NCBI GenBank assembly: GCA_022735835.1
Contig: DYZU01000172.1
Span: 1 to 41,225, forward strand
DNA length: 41,225 nt
Direction of reading: 5' to 3'
DNA from: Thermincola sp.
GTDB taxonomy: Bacteria > Bacillota > Thermincolia > Thermincolales > UBA2595
Position numbers and translations under genes: made by a program. This document shows, in pieces, positions 27,111 through 36,700 of the stretch. The notes under the pieces were generated by a model. The model saw nothing but the letters and a program-made list of their open reading frames with translations, was not told the DNA's origin and did not search any database. The first letter of the stretch is position 1; each line of letters starts with the position of its first letter.

Positions 27111-27521
27111 TTAACTATTATTTCCTTTTTCCTCATCTTTTCCGCAAATCTCTTTGACCCTGGGCAGATGATTATCAATGATATGGACAAATGAATTAAG
27201 GGTAGTCATGATTTCGGAAAACTCCAGGTCAACAGTGGGGATCTGGTCTATATAGATAATGGAATCACTGTCCGGATGGATGGCAAACGAGCCACAGAAG
27301 ACGCCTGTACAATTCAATTCCAGTAGGTAACGGTATACCTCTTCTGTGTTCTGCTGCGGGACCGGCAACAAAGGCATGACAAACCGCAGAAACTCCGATT
27401 CCTCGTTATGAAACATCAGAATAACATATTCCCCGCAGGTTAGCCTCCAGTACCCGTCTTCCATAAACGTATAAGGGATCCTGTTTTCTCTGAGCAGACT
27501 CTCTACTTCCAAGTTTGTCAC
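27111..27521 (-). CDS. Small protein, YbjN / type III secretion chaperone-like fold (uncertain), translationally coupled to the Clp gene
   Basis: GTG start at 27521 overlaps the clp stop (GTGA); (M)TNLEVESLLRENRIPYTFMEDGYWRLTCGEYVILMFHNEESEFLRF. Confidence 0.6.
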   Translation of the reverse strand: MTNLEVESLLRENRIPYTFMEDGYWRLTCGEYVILMFHNEESEFLRFVMPLLPVPQQNTEEVYRYLLELNCTGVFCGSFAIHPDSDSIIYIDQIPTVDLEFSEIMTTLNSFVHIIDNHLPRVKEICGKDEEKGNNS

Positions 27522-29809
27522 TGCACTACTTCTCCCCTCACAGATATTTGGATTTCCCCGGCCGGGTCCACCCATACCGCAAAGCTTTTTTCTTCACGTC
27601 TTGATAATACCGTTTTGGAAAGCGGTTTTAAGACCATGGCTTCAATTGTCCTGTTGAGGAACCTGGCGCCGTATTCCGGGTTGTACCCCTTCTCACTGAT
27701 TAGATTAAGAACCTTATCATCTATGACTATTTCTTTCTGCTCATCCTTGAACCTCCGCTTGATCTCGTCAAGTTTCATGGCGGCAATCTTTTTGATAGCG
27801 CTTCTGTCCAGAGGCTTAAAGTAAATGACCTCGTCGATCCTGTTAATAAACTCCGGAGTAAAATGTTTTTTCACAGCTTCCCTGAGAATTTTTTCAGTTT
27901 TCCTGAAATCAATTTCCCCGGGGCTTTCGCTGAATCCAATCTCCCTGCTCCTGGTAAAAGCGGCAGAAGCTCCGATATTGCTGGTCATGATAATAGTACA
28001 GTTACTGAAGTAGACCGTTCTGCCCTGGGAATCGGTCAGCATCCCGTCCTCGAACACCTGCAGAAAAATGTTTAACACATCGGGGTGGGCCTTTTCGACT
28101 TCATCCAGCAGGATGATGGAATAGGGCTCTGTCCTGACTTTCCCGGTAAGGCCGCCTTCCTGGTCCGAACCAATATAGCCCGGCGGCGACCCAATTATTT
28201 TGGAAACACTGTGCGGCTCCATGTATTCAGACATATCAAGCCTGATCATCTTGGTCTCGTCATCAAAAAGTATTTCAGCCAAAACCCTGGCCAGTTCAGT
28301 CTTGCCAACTCCCGTAGGACCTATGAACAAGAACACTCCGTCCGGTCTGACCGGCTTTAAGTCCAGGGAGCTCTTGGTCAGCCTGATAATGTCGCTGACC
28401 TTGGCAATCGCCTCATCCTGCCCTATAATCTTCAGTTTTAAAAGGTCTTCCAGGTGAAGAAGCTTCTCAAATTTATCTGAACTAAGTTTCTCCAGGGGAA
28501 TCTTGGTTTTGTGAGAAAGAACCACGGCTATATCTTGCAACGATACAGTCCTTTTTGTCTCCTGTTCTGCCGAAAGGCTTATGTGGGCACAGGCCTGGTC
28601 AATCAGGTCAATGGCTTTGTCAGGCAAAAACTGGTCCTTTATATGCATTACGGCCAGTTCAACCGATTTCTGAATAACATCATCAGGAACAACCACATCA
28701 TGAAAATCTTCATAAAGGTGTTTGACACTCTTAATAATCTCAACGGTCTCTTCGATTGACGGCTCCTCAATTACAACGGTTTGAAAACGTCTGGCCAGGG
28801 CGGGGTCTTTTTCAATGTATTTTCTGTACTCCTTCATCGTGGTAGCGCCGATGCATTTGATGTCCCCGTTGATCAGCGGAGTTTTTAAAATATTGGCTGC
28901 ATCCCCCAGGCCGCTAATCCCACCTGTACCGACAATATTATGAATCTCATCAATAAATAGGATTATGTTTTTTTCCTCTTTCACGCAATTTATAATGTGG
29001 GACATTCTCTTTTCAAATTCACCCTGCAGGGAGGCTCCGGCAATTATGGAAGTGAGGTTTAATTCAAAGATTCTGGTATCCTTTAATTTTTCTGGGACTT
29101 TTCCGTTGATGATTCTTTGAGCCAGGCCTACCATGAGGGCTGACTTGCCGACACCAGGTTCGCCTACCAGCAGGGGGTTGCTCTTGACCCGGCGGCACAG
29201 GATTTCAATGATATCGTCAATTTCTTTTTCCCTCAGCGCGACAGGGTCCAGCCTGTGGCTCCGGGCCAGGCCGGTCAAATCCCGCCCGTATTTTTCCAGG
29301 GCCGACGGCATGGTCTGGTTACCGGCGCCCCTCATCCGGGCCGTAAAGGCCGAGCCTGTAACGGCAGTCCTTTGGGAGATGTCCTTCTTTAAACTACTTG
29401 GATATTTGATAAGCCGTACAAACCAGTCAACGTTTATTCCGAAACTTTCCAAAATCCTGGCCGGAACGTTCTTTTCCTTACGGTATTCATCAAAAACAGC
29501 GATCATCAGGTGTGATACATCAATATAAGAAGAAAAGAACAGGTTAGCTTCTTTCTGGGCCCTTCTCACCAACCGGTCAGTGGTTGACCGGTCAATGTCT
29601 TCGCTCTTGATCATTTCCGCAACCCTGGATTTCAAGTTTGCCGGAGTGCCGATATATTCATCCATGACAAGATTGGCCAGGTTATTGTTGGATTCGAAAA
29701 AGGCTAACAAGACATGTTCAGGAGAGACAAAACTGTGCCCCATACCTGCTGCTATTTTTTCTGACACAGCCCAGAGCTCTTGGGCCTCTTTTGTGAAATG
29801 CTCCTTCAA
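27518..29809 (-). CDS. ClpA-like AAA+ unfoldase (two AAA domains, Clp_N, no evident M-domain)
   Basis: Clp_N repeats; GEPGVGKS and GPTGVGKT Walker A; IGF tripeptide (REIGFSES) in D2; short D1-D2 linker. Confidence 0.92.
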   Translation of the reverse strand: MKEHFTKEAQELWAVSEKIAAGMGHSFVSPEHVLLAFFESNNNLANLVMDEYIGTPANLKSRVAEMIKSEDIDRSTTDRLVRRAQKEANLFFSSYIDVSHLMIAVFDEYRKEKNVPARILESFGINVDWFVRLIKYPSSLKKDISQRTAVTGSAFTARMRGAGNQTMPSALEKYGRDLTGLARSHRLDPVALREKEIDDIIEILCRRVKSNPLLVGEPGVGKSALMVGLAQRIINGKVPEKLKDTRIFELNLTSIIAGASLQGEFEKRMSHIINCVKEEKNIILFIDEIHNIVGTGGISGLGDAANILKTPLINGDIKCIGATTMKEYRKYIEKDPALARRFQTVVIEEPSIEETVEIIKSVKHLYEDFHDVVVPDDVIQKSVELAVMHIKDQFLPDKAIDLIDQACAHISLSAEQETKRTVSLQDIAVVLSHKTKIPLEKLSSDKFEKLLHLEDLLKLKIIGQDEAIAKVSDIIRLTKSSLDLKPVRPDGVFLFIGPTGVGKTELARVLAEILFDDETKMIRLDMSEYMEPHSVSKIIGSPPGYIGSDQEGGLTGKVRTEPYSIILLDEVEKAHPDVLNIFLQVFEDGMLTDSQGRTVYFSNCTIIMTSNIGASAAFTRSREIGFSESPGEIDFRKTEKILREAVKKHFTPEFINRIDEVIYFKPLDRSAIKKIAAMKLDEIKRRFKDEQKEIVIDDKVLNLISEKGYNPEYGARFLNRTIEAMVLKPLSKTVLSRREEKSFAVWVDPAGEIQISVRGEVVQ

Positions 29810-29896
29810 CAGCTCACCTCCTGCGGCAAAAGTCGTCCTCTCGTTACATTCATAGACCTTTTTCGACAGTTTGGTTAATTATTCCTGCTTCAAATT

Positions 29897-29926
29897 AAAA
29901 AACAGCCTGTCGTGAGGCTGTTTTTT
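29897..29926. terminator. Terminator (bidirectional) downstream of adk
   Basis: AAAAAACAGCCT-GTCGTG-AGGCTGTTTTTT. Confidence 0.85.
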
Positions 29927-29947
29927 AATATCTCCGGTTAGCTTCAA

Positions 29948-30616
<669 letters not shown>

Positions 30617-30717
30617 TTAAAATTAGATGCCAATTATTCCCTCGTATCCTACATAAATGAATTATACCATATTTGTCCCGAGAAAAAAACATACAACTAA
30701 GAAAATTCTTAATATAT

Positions 30718-32112
30718 TTACAGATTGACTTTTTGAATTTTTTCACCGTTAAAAGAGTATAATACCTTTTTGTTTTCCACCATTGTCTCAAAATGAACAG
30801 TCTTTCCCCATAATTTATAGACATAGGGCAGGGTCTTTTCCAAATAGTAAAGGTCCAGGTCTCTCCCGTCATGCCAGTGTTTGATGTATAGTTCACCGTT
30901 CCTCTTGTAATCCCCATCTTCAACGGTAATATATGGAAAGCCCCCGTTAGTCAACAGAGTTGCCAACCCATCTCTTACTTTTTCCCATTCGGTATCCACA
31001 ACCTGCCATTTGGTATACACCTTTTGGAACAGGTACAGGTCCAGGTCTTCCACCAGTTCCCTGGTCAGGTAGTTTCTGATGAAAGAAATGTCATTCTCGG
31101 TAGCCCTTACTTCGAAAATCTTCTCTCTTCCCTGGCCCCCGGGCCGCCCGTATTTTTCTTTTTCTTCTGCCGAGGGATTTTCCCAGCGTTTCTCAATATC
31201 CTCCCATATTTTCAGACCAATATGGTACGGGTTGATTCCCATCTTGGAGGTTTGCAGGATACTGGCATGCATTTTGGCAAATTCAATGGTTTCTTCTTCA
31301 TTCAGCTGGATTTCCCGCATTATCCTGGCATGCCACAGGGTCGCCCATCCTTCGTTCATTATTTTCGTTTCAATTTGAGGCCAAAAATACAGCATTTCAT
31401 CCCTGACAATAAATATGATGTCGCGTTCCCAGTCTTCCAGTTCCTTGGCGTTATCCGCAATAAATTTCAATAAATCTTTCTCCGGTTTTTCGGGAAACTT
31501 CCTGACCTTTTTGCTTGGTTCCTCTTCTTTTCTGTGGCCGATATCCCACAAGTCGTCATACGGGGTGGTTACTTTTTGTGGTTTTACAGATTTCTTACCC
31601 TGTTTTCCGATATGAGGTCTGGGGTCAATATGTTCCTGTAAAGCCATGGCCGCATCCAGGCATTCTTCCACCTTGTCGCGGCCGTACTTTAATTCATATT
31701 CCCTTATTCTCTCGGCATTTCTGGCCATGGTTTCCACCATGTTCCTGTTGGTGTTGCCAAACCACTGGTTATTCTTAAAAAAGTCGCAATGAGCATAGAC
31801 ATGGGCCGCCACCAGTTTGTTCTGGATCAGTGAATTCCCGTCCAGGATAAAGGCGTAGCAGGGATCTGAGTTTATAACCAGCTCATATATTCGGCTCAAA
31901 TTGTAATCATACTGTGTTTTCATGCGGTGAAAAGCCTTGCCGAATGACCAGTGGGAATACCTTGTCGGCATCCCGTATGCCCCGAAAGTATATATAATGT
32001 CCGCAGGACATATCTCAAATCTCATATCATAAAAATCCAACCCAAAGTCTCTTGCTTTTTCCGAGATTTTCCGGAGTGATTCTTGGAATTGCTCTATTTC
32101 TTCTGAGGTCAT
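30718..32112 (-). CDS. spoVR: SpoVR family protein
   Basis: MRFEICPADIIYTFGAYGMPTRYSHWSFGKAFHRMKTQYDYNLSRIYELVINSDPCYAFI; NEGWATLWHARIM. Confidence 0.95.
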   Translation of the reverse strand: MTSEEIEQFQESLRKISEKARDFGLDFYDMRFEICPADIIYTFGAYGMPTRYSHWSFGKAFHRMKTQYDYNLSRIYELVINSDPCYAFILDGNSLIQNKLVAAHVYAHCDFFKNNQWFGNTNRNMVETMARNAERIREYELKYGRDKVEECLDAAMALQEHIDPRPHIGKQGKKSVKPQKVTTPYDDLWDIGHRKEEEPSKKVRKFPEKPEKDLLKFIADNAKELEDWERDIIFIVRDEMLYFWPQIETKIMNEGWATLWHARIMREIQLNEEETIEFAKMHASILQTSKMGINPYHIGLKIWEDIEKRWENPSAEEKEKYGRPGGQGREKIFEVRATENDISFIRNYLTRELVEDLDLYLFQKVYTKWQVVDTEWEKVRDGLATLLTNGGFPYITVEDGDYKRNGELYIKHWHDGRDLDLYYLEKTLPYVYKLWGKTVHFETMVENKKVLYSFNGEKIQKVNL

Positions 32113-32129
32113 ATGATCACAACCCGATA

Positions 32130-33278
32130 TTATATTTTAAAAACATCTGTCTTTGGCTTAAAGAATGCCTTCAGCGCCGGATATACCCCTGTTTTATCTT
32201 TTATCAGAACGCTGGTGAATTTGGGGTTTGTAATTTTTTTGTATACAGACATGAGTGAACTGGAATTGTAGTATAGGCCCTCAATTTCACCGTACCCGAA
32301 AATATTGCAGACATTTAGCAACTTTTCCACTAATTCCACGCACTTTTCATTATCGGAGGGGAGATTATCTCCATCCGAAAAATGAAACGGATAAATATTA
32401 TAATCCTCGGGATTATACCGCTTCTCAATTATTTCCAGAGCCAGCTGGTAGACGGACGAACACCTGGTCCCGCCGCTTTCGCCCTTGGTAAAAAACTCTT
32501 TTTCAGTTACCTCCCTGGCTTCTGTGTGGTGGGATAAAAAAACTATATTGACATGCTGGTATTTGGTCCGCAAGAACCTTACCATCCAAAAAAAGAAGCT
32601 CCGGGCAATATACTTTTCAAAAGGACCCATTGACCCGGAAGTATCCATCATGGCAATAACCACCGCATTTGATTGGTACTTTATGTCTTCATCCCAGGTT
32701 TTAAACCGGAGGTCTTCCGGGGTGATGTGTTTATCTTCTTTTCCATGCATCGCCCTTCTTTTAATACTTTCCAGGATGGTTCTGCGCTTGTCAATATTGC
32801 TCATGATTCCCTTTTTTCTGATATCGCGGAATCGCACCGATTCGGTGACCAGTTCCTTTTGCCGTTTCTCCTTTAAATTGGGGAGCCCCAGGTCCTCAAA
32901 AATCAACTCGGCCAATTCATCTATGGTTATTTCCGCTTCATAGTAGTCAACACCCGGTTCGCTACCGGCGCCGGGACCTTTGCCCGGACCCTTTGACCCG
33001 TCTGCCCCCAGAACATCACCGGGTTTGGTGTTGCCGCTACCCTGCCCGGCATGTTTAACCTTGTTCTGGTTGAATCGAAAATGATATTCTTCCAGTGACT
33101 TTATGGGTACTTTAATTACCTTTTTGCCGTCTGACATGATAATACTCTCCTCGGCCACAATGTCAGCCAGGTTTTTCTTAATTGCTTCTTTAACTTTCTG
33201 CATGTGGCGTTGCTGGTCAATGTATCCTTTGCGGTGCAGAGACCAGTCATCTTTAGAAACAATAAAGCTTTTTTCCAC
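32130..33278 (-). CDS. yhbH: YhbH/YeaH family protein (DUF444, VWA-like)
   Basis: IIMSDGKKVIKVPIKSLEEYHFRF; VVIAMMDTSGSMGPFEKYIARSFFFWMVRFLR; GGTRCSSVYQLA. Confidence 0.93.
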   Translation of the reverse strand: MEKSFIVSKDDWSLHRKGYIDQQRHMQKVKEAIKKNLADIVAEESIIMSDGKKVIKVPIKSLEEYHFRFNQNKVKHAGQGSGNTKPGDVLGADGSKGPGKGPGAGSEPGVDYYEAEITIDELAELIFEDLGLPNLKEKRQKELVTESVRFRDIRKKGIMSNIDKRRTILESIKRRAMHGKEDKHITPEDLRFKTWDEDIKYQSNAVVIAMMDTSGSMGPFEKYIARSFFFWMVRFLRTKYQHVNIVFLSHHTEAREVTEKEFFTKGESGGTRCSSVYQLALEIIEKRYNPEDYNIYPFHFSDGDNLPSDNEKCVELVEKLLNVCNIFGYGEIEGLYYNSSSLMSVYKKITNPKFTSVLIKDKTGVYPALKAFFKPKTDVFKI

Positions 33279-33299
33279 AACGCCATCACCTCCCGAACT

Positions 33300-35201
33300 C
33301 TACCTGTTTAACAAGCTTCCCACATATTTTAACAGTTCATTTGCACAGACCGGGCAGTAACCGTGGTCTTCAACCAGCTTTGCCGTCACTTCATTTACTC
33401 TCTTAAGCTGTTCGGCGTCCGGGGTCTTGGTCGAAGTAGTTATCTTTACAACATCCTTCAAGTCGGCAAAAAGCTTCTTTTCAATAGCTTCCCTCAACCG
33501 CTCGTGAGAATTGTAATCAAATTTCTTGCCCTGCCGGGCGTAAGAAGACAGCCTGATCAGAATTTCCTCCCGAAAACTCTTTTTTGAGCTTTCGGAGACC
33601 CCAATCTGTTCTTCTATAGATCTCATCAATTTTTCATCCGGTTCCATTTCCTCTTCCGTAATCGGGTCCTTGACCTTGAAACCGTTGCAGTATGCCTCCA
33701 CATTGTCCAGGTAATTATTAAACAGGGTCTTGGCAGACTCCTCGAAGGAATACACAAAAGCCTTCTGGACTTCCTTTTTGGAGATTTCGTCATACTGTTT
33801 CCTGGCTTCGGAAATGAAGTTTAGCAGCCTGTCGCGCTCTTCCCTGGTGATGGAAGGATGTTGGTCCAGTCTGTCCTTTAAAGCTCTTAAGATATCCAGG
33901 GCATTTATGCAAACAGTTCCGCTGCGAATCAGGGCCGTTGAAATACGGTTGATAACATACCTGGGGTCAACCCCGCTCATGCCTTCATCAGGTGCTTCCG
34001 CATGCAGTTCGTCAACATCCTTTTGTTTAAATCCTTCCACATCTTCTCCGTCGTAAAGCTTCATCTTTTTAATTAAGTCCATGCCCTGTTTTTTCGATTC
34101 CTTCAACCTGGACAATACCGAGAATATGGCGGCAGTACGCAAGGCATGCGGCGCAATGTGAATGTCTTTCATGTCACTTTGGGCGATAAGTTTCTCGTAG
34201 ATCTTTACTTCTTCCGTGACCCGGAGATTATATGGAACCGGCATGACAATTATTCTTGACTGCAGGGCTTCATTTTTTTTGTTGGCAATAAAACTCCTGT
34301 ATTCGGCTTCATTGGTATGGGCAATGATAACCTCGTCCGCTGAGATCAGGGCAAACCTGCCGGCTTTGAAATTTCCTTCCTGGGACAGGCTCAGCAGATT
34401 GTACAGAAATTTTTCGTCACACTTCAGCATCTCCTGAAATTCCATAATACCCCTGTTGGAAATATTCAGTTCCCCGTCAAACCTGTAAGCCCGCGGGTCA
34501 GACTCTGACCCGTATTCAGTTATAGTGGAAAAATCTATACTGCCCGTCAGTTCGGCTATGTCCTGGGATTTGGGGTCCGAGGGGGAAAAAGTGCCAATCC
34601 CGATCCGTTTTTCCTCCGATAAAATGATCCGTTCAACCCTTACCTGAGATACGTCATTGTTATATTTCTCTTCCAAAAGAACCCGGCATGCAGGACAGAG
34701 GTCGCCTTCAATGTAAATTCCGTATTCTTTTTCAAAGTCTTTTCTCATTTCTTTGGGGATTAGGTGCAGCGGCTCCTCGTGCATGGGGCACTCTTTAATC
34801 CCGTATAAAGCTCCTTCCTCCGTTTTGGAAAACTGCTCCAATCCTCTCTTTAACATTGTCACAATTGTTGATTTGCCGCCGCTGACAGGACCCATTAAAA
34901 GCAGGATCCTTTTTCTGACATCGAGTCTTCTGGCGGCAGGATGAAAATATTCCTCAACCAACTGTTCAATGGTCTTTTCCAGGCCGAATATTTCCTTGTT
35001 GAAAAAATGGTACCTTTTTTTACCGTTTATTTCTGTAATGCCATGGCTCTTAATCATTTGATAAATCCTGGCATGAGACAATTGGGCTATTTGGGGTTTT
35101 TGGGTGACTATCTCAAGGTAATCTGAAAATGAGCCTTCCCACTTCAGCTGCGTTTCTTTCTGGTGATATTCTTTCAGTTCTTTTAATATCTCCACGCGCA
35201 T
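33300..35201 (-). CDS. prkA: PrkA family serine protein kinase
   Basis: LLMGPVSGGKSTIVTMLKRGLE; CPMHEEPLHLIP; VSQVRVERIILSEEKRIGIGTFSPSDPKSQDIAELTGSIDFSTI. Confidence 0.95.
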   Translation of the reverse strand: MRVEILKELKEYHQKETQLKWEGSFSDYLEIVTQKPQIAQLSHARIYQMIKSHGITEINGKKRYHFFNKEIFGLEKTIEQLVEEYFHPAARRLDVRKRILLLMGPVSGGKSTIVTMLKRGLEQFSKTEEGALYGIKECPMHEEPLHLIPKEMRKDFEKEYGIYIEGDLCPACRVLLEEKYNNDVSQVRVERIILSEEKRIGIGTFSPSDPKSQDIAELTGSIDFSTITEYGSESDPRAYRFDGELNISNRGIMEFQEMLKCDEKFLYNLLSLSQEGNFKAGRFALISADEVIIAHTNEAEYRSFIANKKNEALQSRIIVMPVPYNLRVTEEVKIYEKLIAQSDMKDIHIAPHALRTAAIFSVLSRLKESKKQGMDLIKKMKLYDGEDVEGFKQKDVDELHAEAPDEGMSGVDPRYVINRISTALIRSGTVCINALDILRALKDRLDQHPSITREERDRLLNFISEARKQYDEISKKEVQKAFVYSFEESAKTLFNNYLDNVEAYCNGFKVKDPITEEEMEPDEKLMRSIEEQIGVSESSKKSFREEILIRLSSYARQGKKFDYNSHERLREAIEKKLFADLKDVVKITTSTKTPDAEQLKRVNEVTAKLVEDHGYCPVCANELLKYVGSLLNR

Positions 35202-35447
35202 TCCCCCCCAACGACTCTATACTTAATGGTGTTTATTTCCTCTTAATCATTATATGCTTGAGTCAGTAGGATGAAAACCCAATCATCAATTTTTGCATTT
35301 TTTGTCGATAAAGAAGGTTTTGTAGATAAATCGCGCCGTAAATTCAACCATTTAACAGCCAAAAACTTCATTTGAAGGAAATAATGTAGCAATTGTATGA
35401 ATTTTGGGATAATATCAAAAACAAAAACATTATTTGGAGGTGGGAAA

Positions 35448-35597
35448 ATGCAAGTGTGCAAAATTTGCGGCGAGAAACTTTCTTCTGAAGAGAAACGCAG
35501 AGGCACATGCAAAGACTGCGAAACCGCAATTTCCAATCTTATAATTCACAAAGCAGGAAAGGGATTTTATCCGAGAAAGGTACGCCTTAAGTATTAA
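35448..35597 (+). CDS. Small zinc-ribbon protein, 49 aa
   Basis: GGAGGTGGG ribosome-binding site then MQVCKICGEKLSSEEKRRGTCKDCETAISNLIIHKAGKGFYPRKVRLKY. Confidence 0.7.
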   Translation: MQVCKICGEKLSSEEKRRGTCKDCETAISNLIIHKAGKGFYPRKVRLKY

Positions 35598-35695
35598 TTC
35601 TCCGTGAAAACTTCCCGGGTTTTTACCTTTTGTTTATTAATTACTCAGGTCATACCTGGGTAATTTTATTGGCCTTAAACCAAAAACAAAGTCAG

Positions 35696-35728
35696 AAAAC
35701 CCCGCTGGCATTCCGCCAACGGGGTTTA
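35696..35728. terminator. Bidirectional terminator between the small zinc ribbon gene and speE
   Basis: AAACCCCGCTGGC-ATTCC-GCCAACGGGGTTT (one mismatch). Confidence 0.65.
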
Positions 35729-35784
35729 AACAACGTTTTAACCGTTAGTTATTCCTCATTTGCATTGTTAAACGGTTGATTTTT

Positions 35785-36618
35785 TTATTTAAACAGATCT
35801 TTAATATAGTTCGGCAGGGCAAAACATGCCTTATGGATATCATTATTGTAATATTTCAGATTCATACCGTTGATTTTTGCTATATCCAGCTCTGCTAAAA
35901 GAGGGTCGTATTTTTTGCTGGCCAGGGTAAAGGACCAAAAGCCCCCAATATATGTAGCTATAGATGTCAAATAGGTTCTGGTAACCGGGAAAATTCCTGA
36001 CAAAATTTTGTTTACCGATCTTAATAGCTCTTTGTTAAATAGAGGCGATTCGGTCTGGGCCACTAAGATGCCGTCTTCCTTCAAAGCCTTGCAGACATCT
36101 CGATAAAACTCTTCCCCGAACAGTCCCGCTGCCGGTCCGATGGGGTCGGAAGAATCAATGATGATTACATCGTAATCATTCTCTTTTTTCTTTAAAAACT
36201 TTATCCCGTCTTCCACCAAAATTCTGACCTTGGGGTCACTGAGAGCGCAGCTTATTCCGGGCAGGTATTTCCGGCAGGCCCAAATTACCTTTTCATCTAT
36301 TTCTACCAGGTCAGCCTGCTGTACAGTCTGATACTTTATCACTTCCCTGACGGTTCCCCCGTCCCCGCCGCCGACCACCAGAACTCTTTGGGGATTGGGG
36401 TGGGTCATCAGGGCCGGATGAACTATCATTTCATGATAGATGAATTCGTCTCTTTCTGTAGTTTGGATAATACCGTCAAGAACCAGGGCCCTGCCAAACT
36501 CAAGGGTGTCAATAATCGCCAGGTGCTGGTATTCCGTCTGCCCGGTATAAAGCGTTTCGGTAAATTTCCAGTTTACACTGTACCCGTCAGTATGCTTTTC
36601 ATTTAACCAGAATTCCAT
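35785..36618 (-). CDS. speE: Polyamine aminopropyltransferase (spermidine synthase)
   Basis: LVLDGIIQTTERDEFIYHEMIVHPAL; VLVVGGGDGGTVREVIKY; DVIIIDSSDPIGPA. Confidence 0.94.
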   Translation of the reverse strand: MEFWLNEKHTDGYSVNWKFTETLYTGQTEYQHLAIIDTLEFGRALVLDGIIQTTERDEFIYHEMIVHPALMTHPNPQRVLVVGGGDGGTVREVIKYQTVQQADLVEIDEKVIWACRKYLPGISCALSDPKVRILVEDGIKFLKKKENDYDVIIIDSSDPIGPAAGLFGEEFYRDVCKALKEDGILVAQTESPLFNKELLRSVNKILSGIFPVTRTYLTSIATYIGGFWSFTLASKKYDPLLAELDIAKINGMNLKYYNNDIHKACFALPNYIKDLFK

Positions 36619-36700
36619 AAGCCTAAACCGTTCCCTCCTCTAATTTGGTGCAGTAAGTACTTCTATGATTGGTTTATGGATTCCTGCCGGAAGGCCCATT

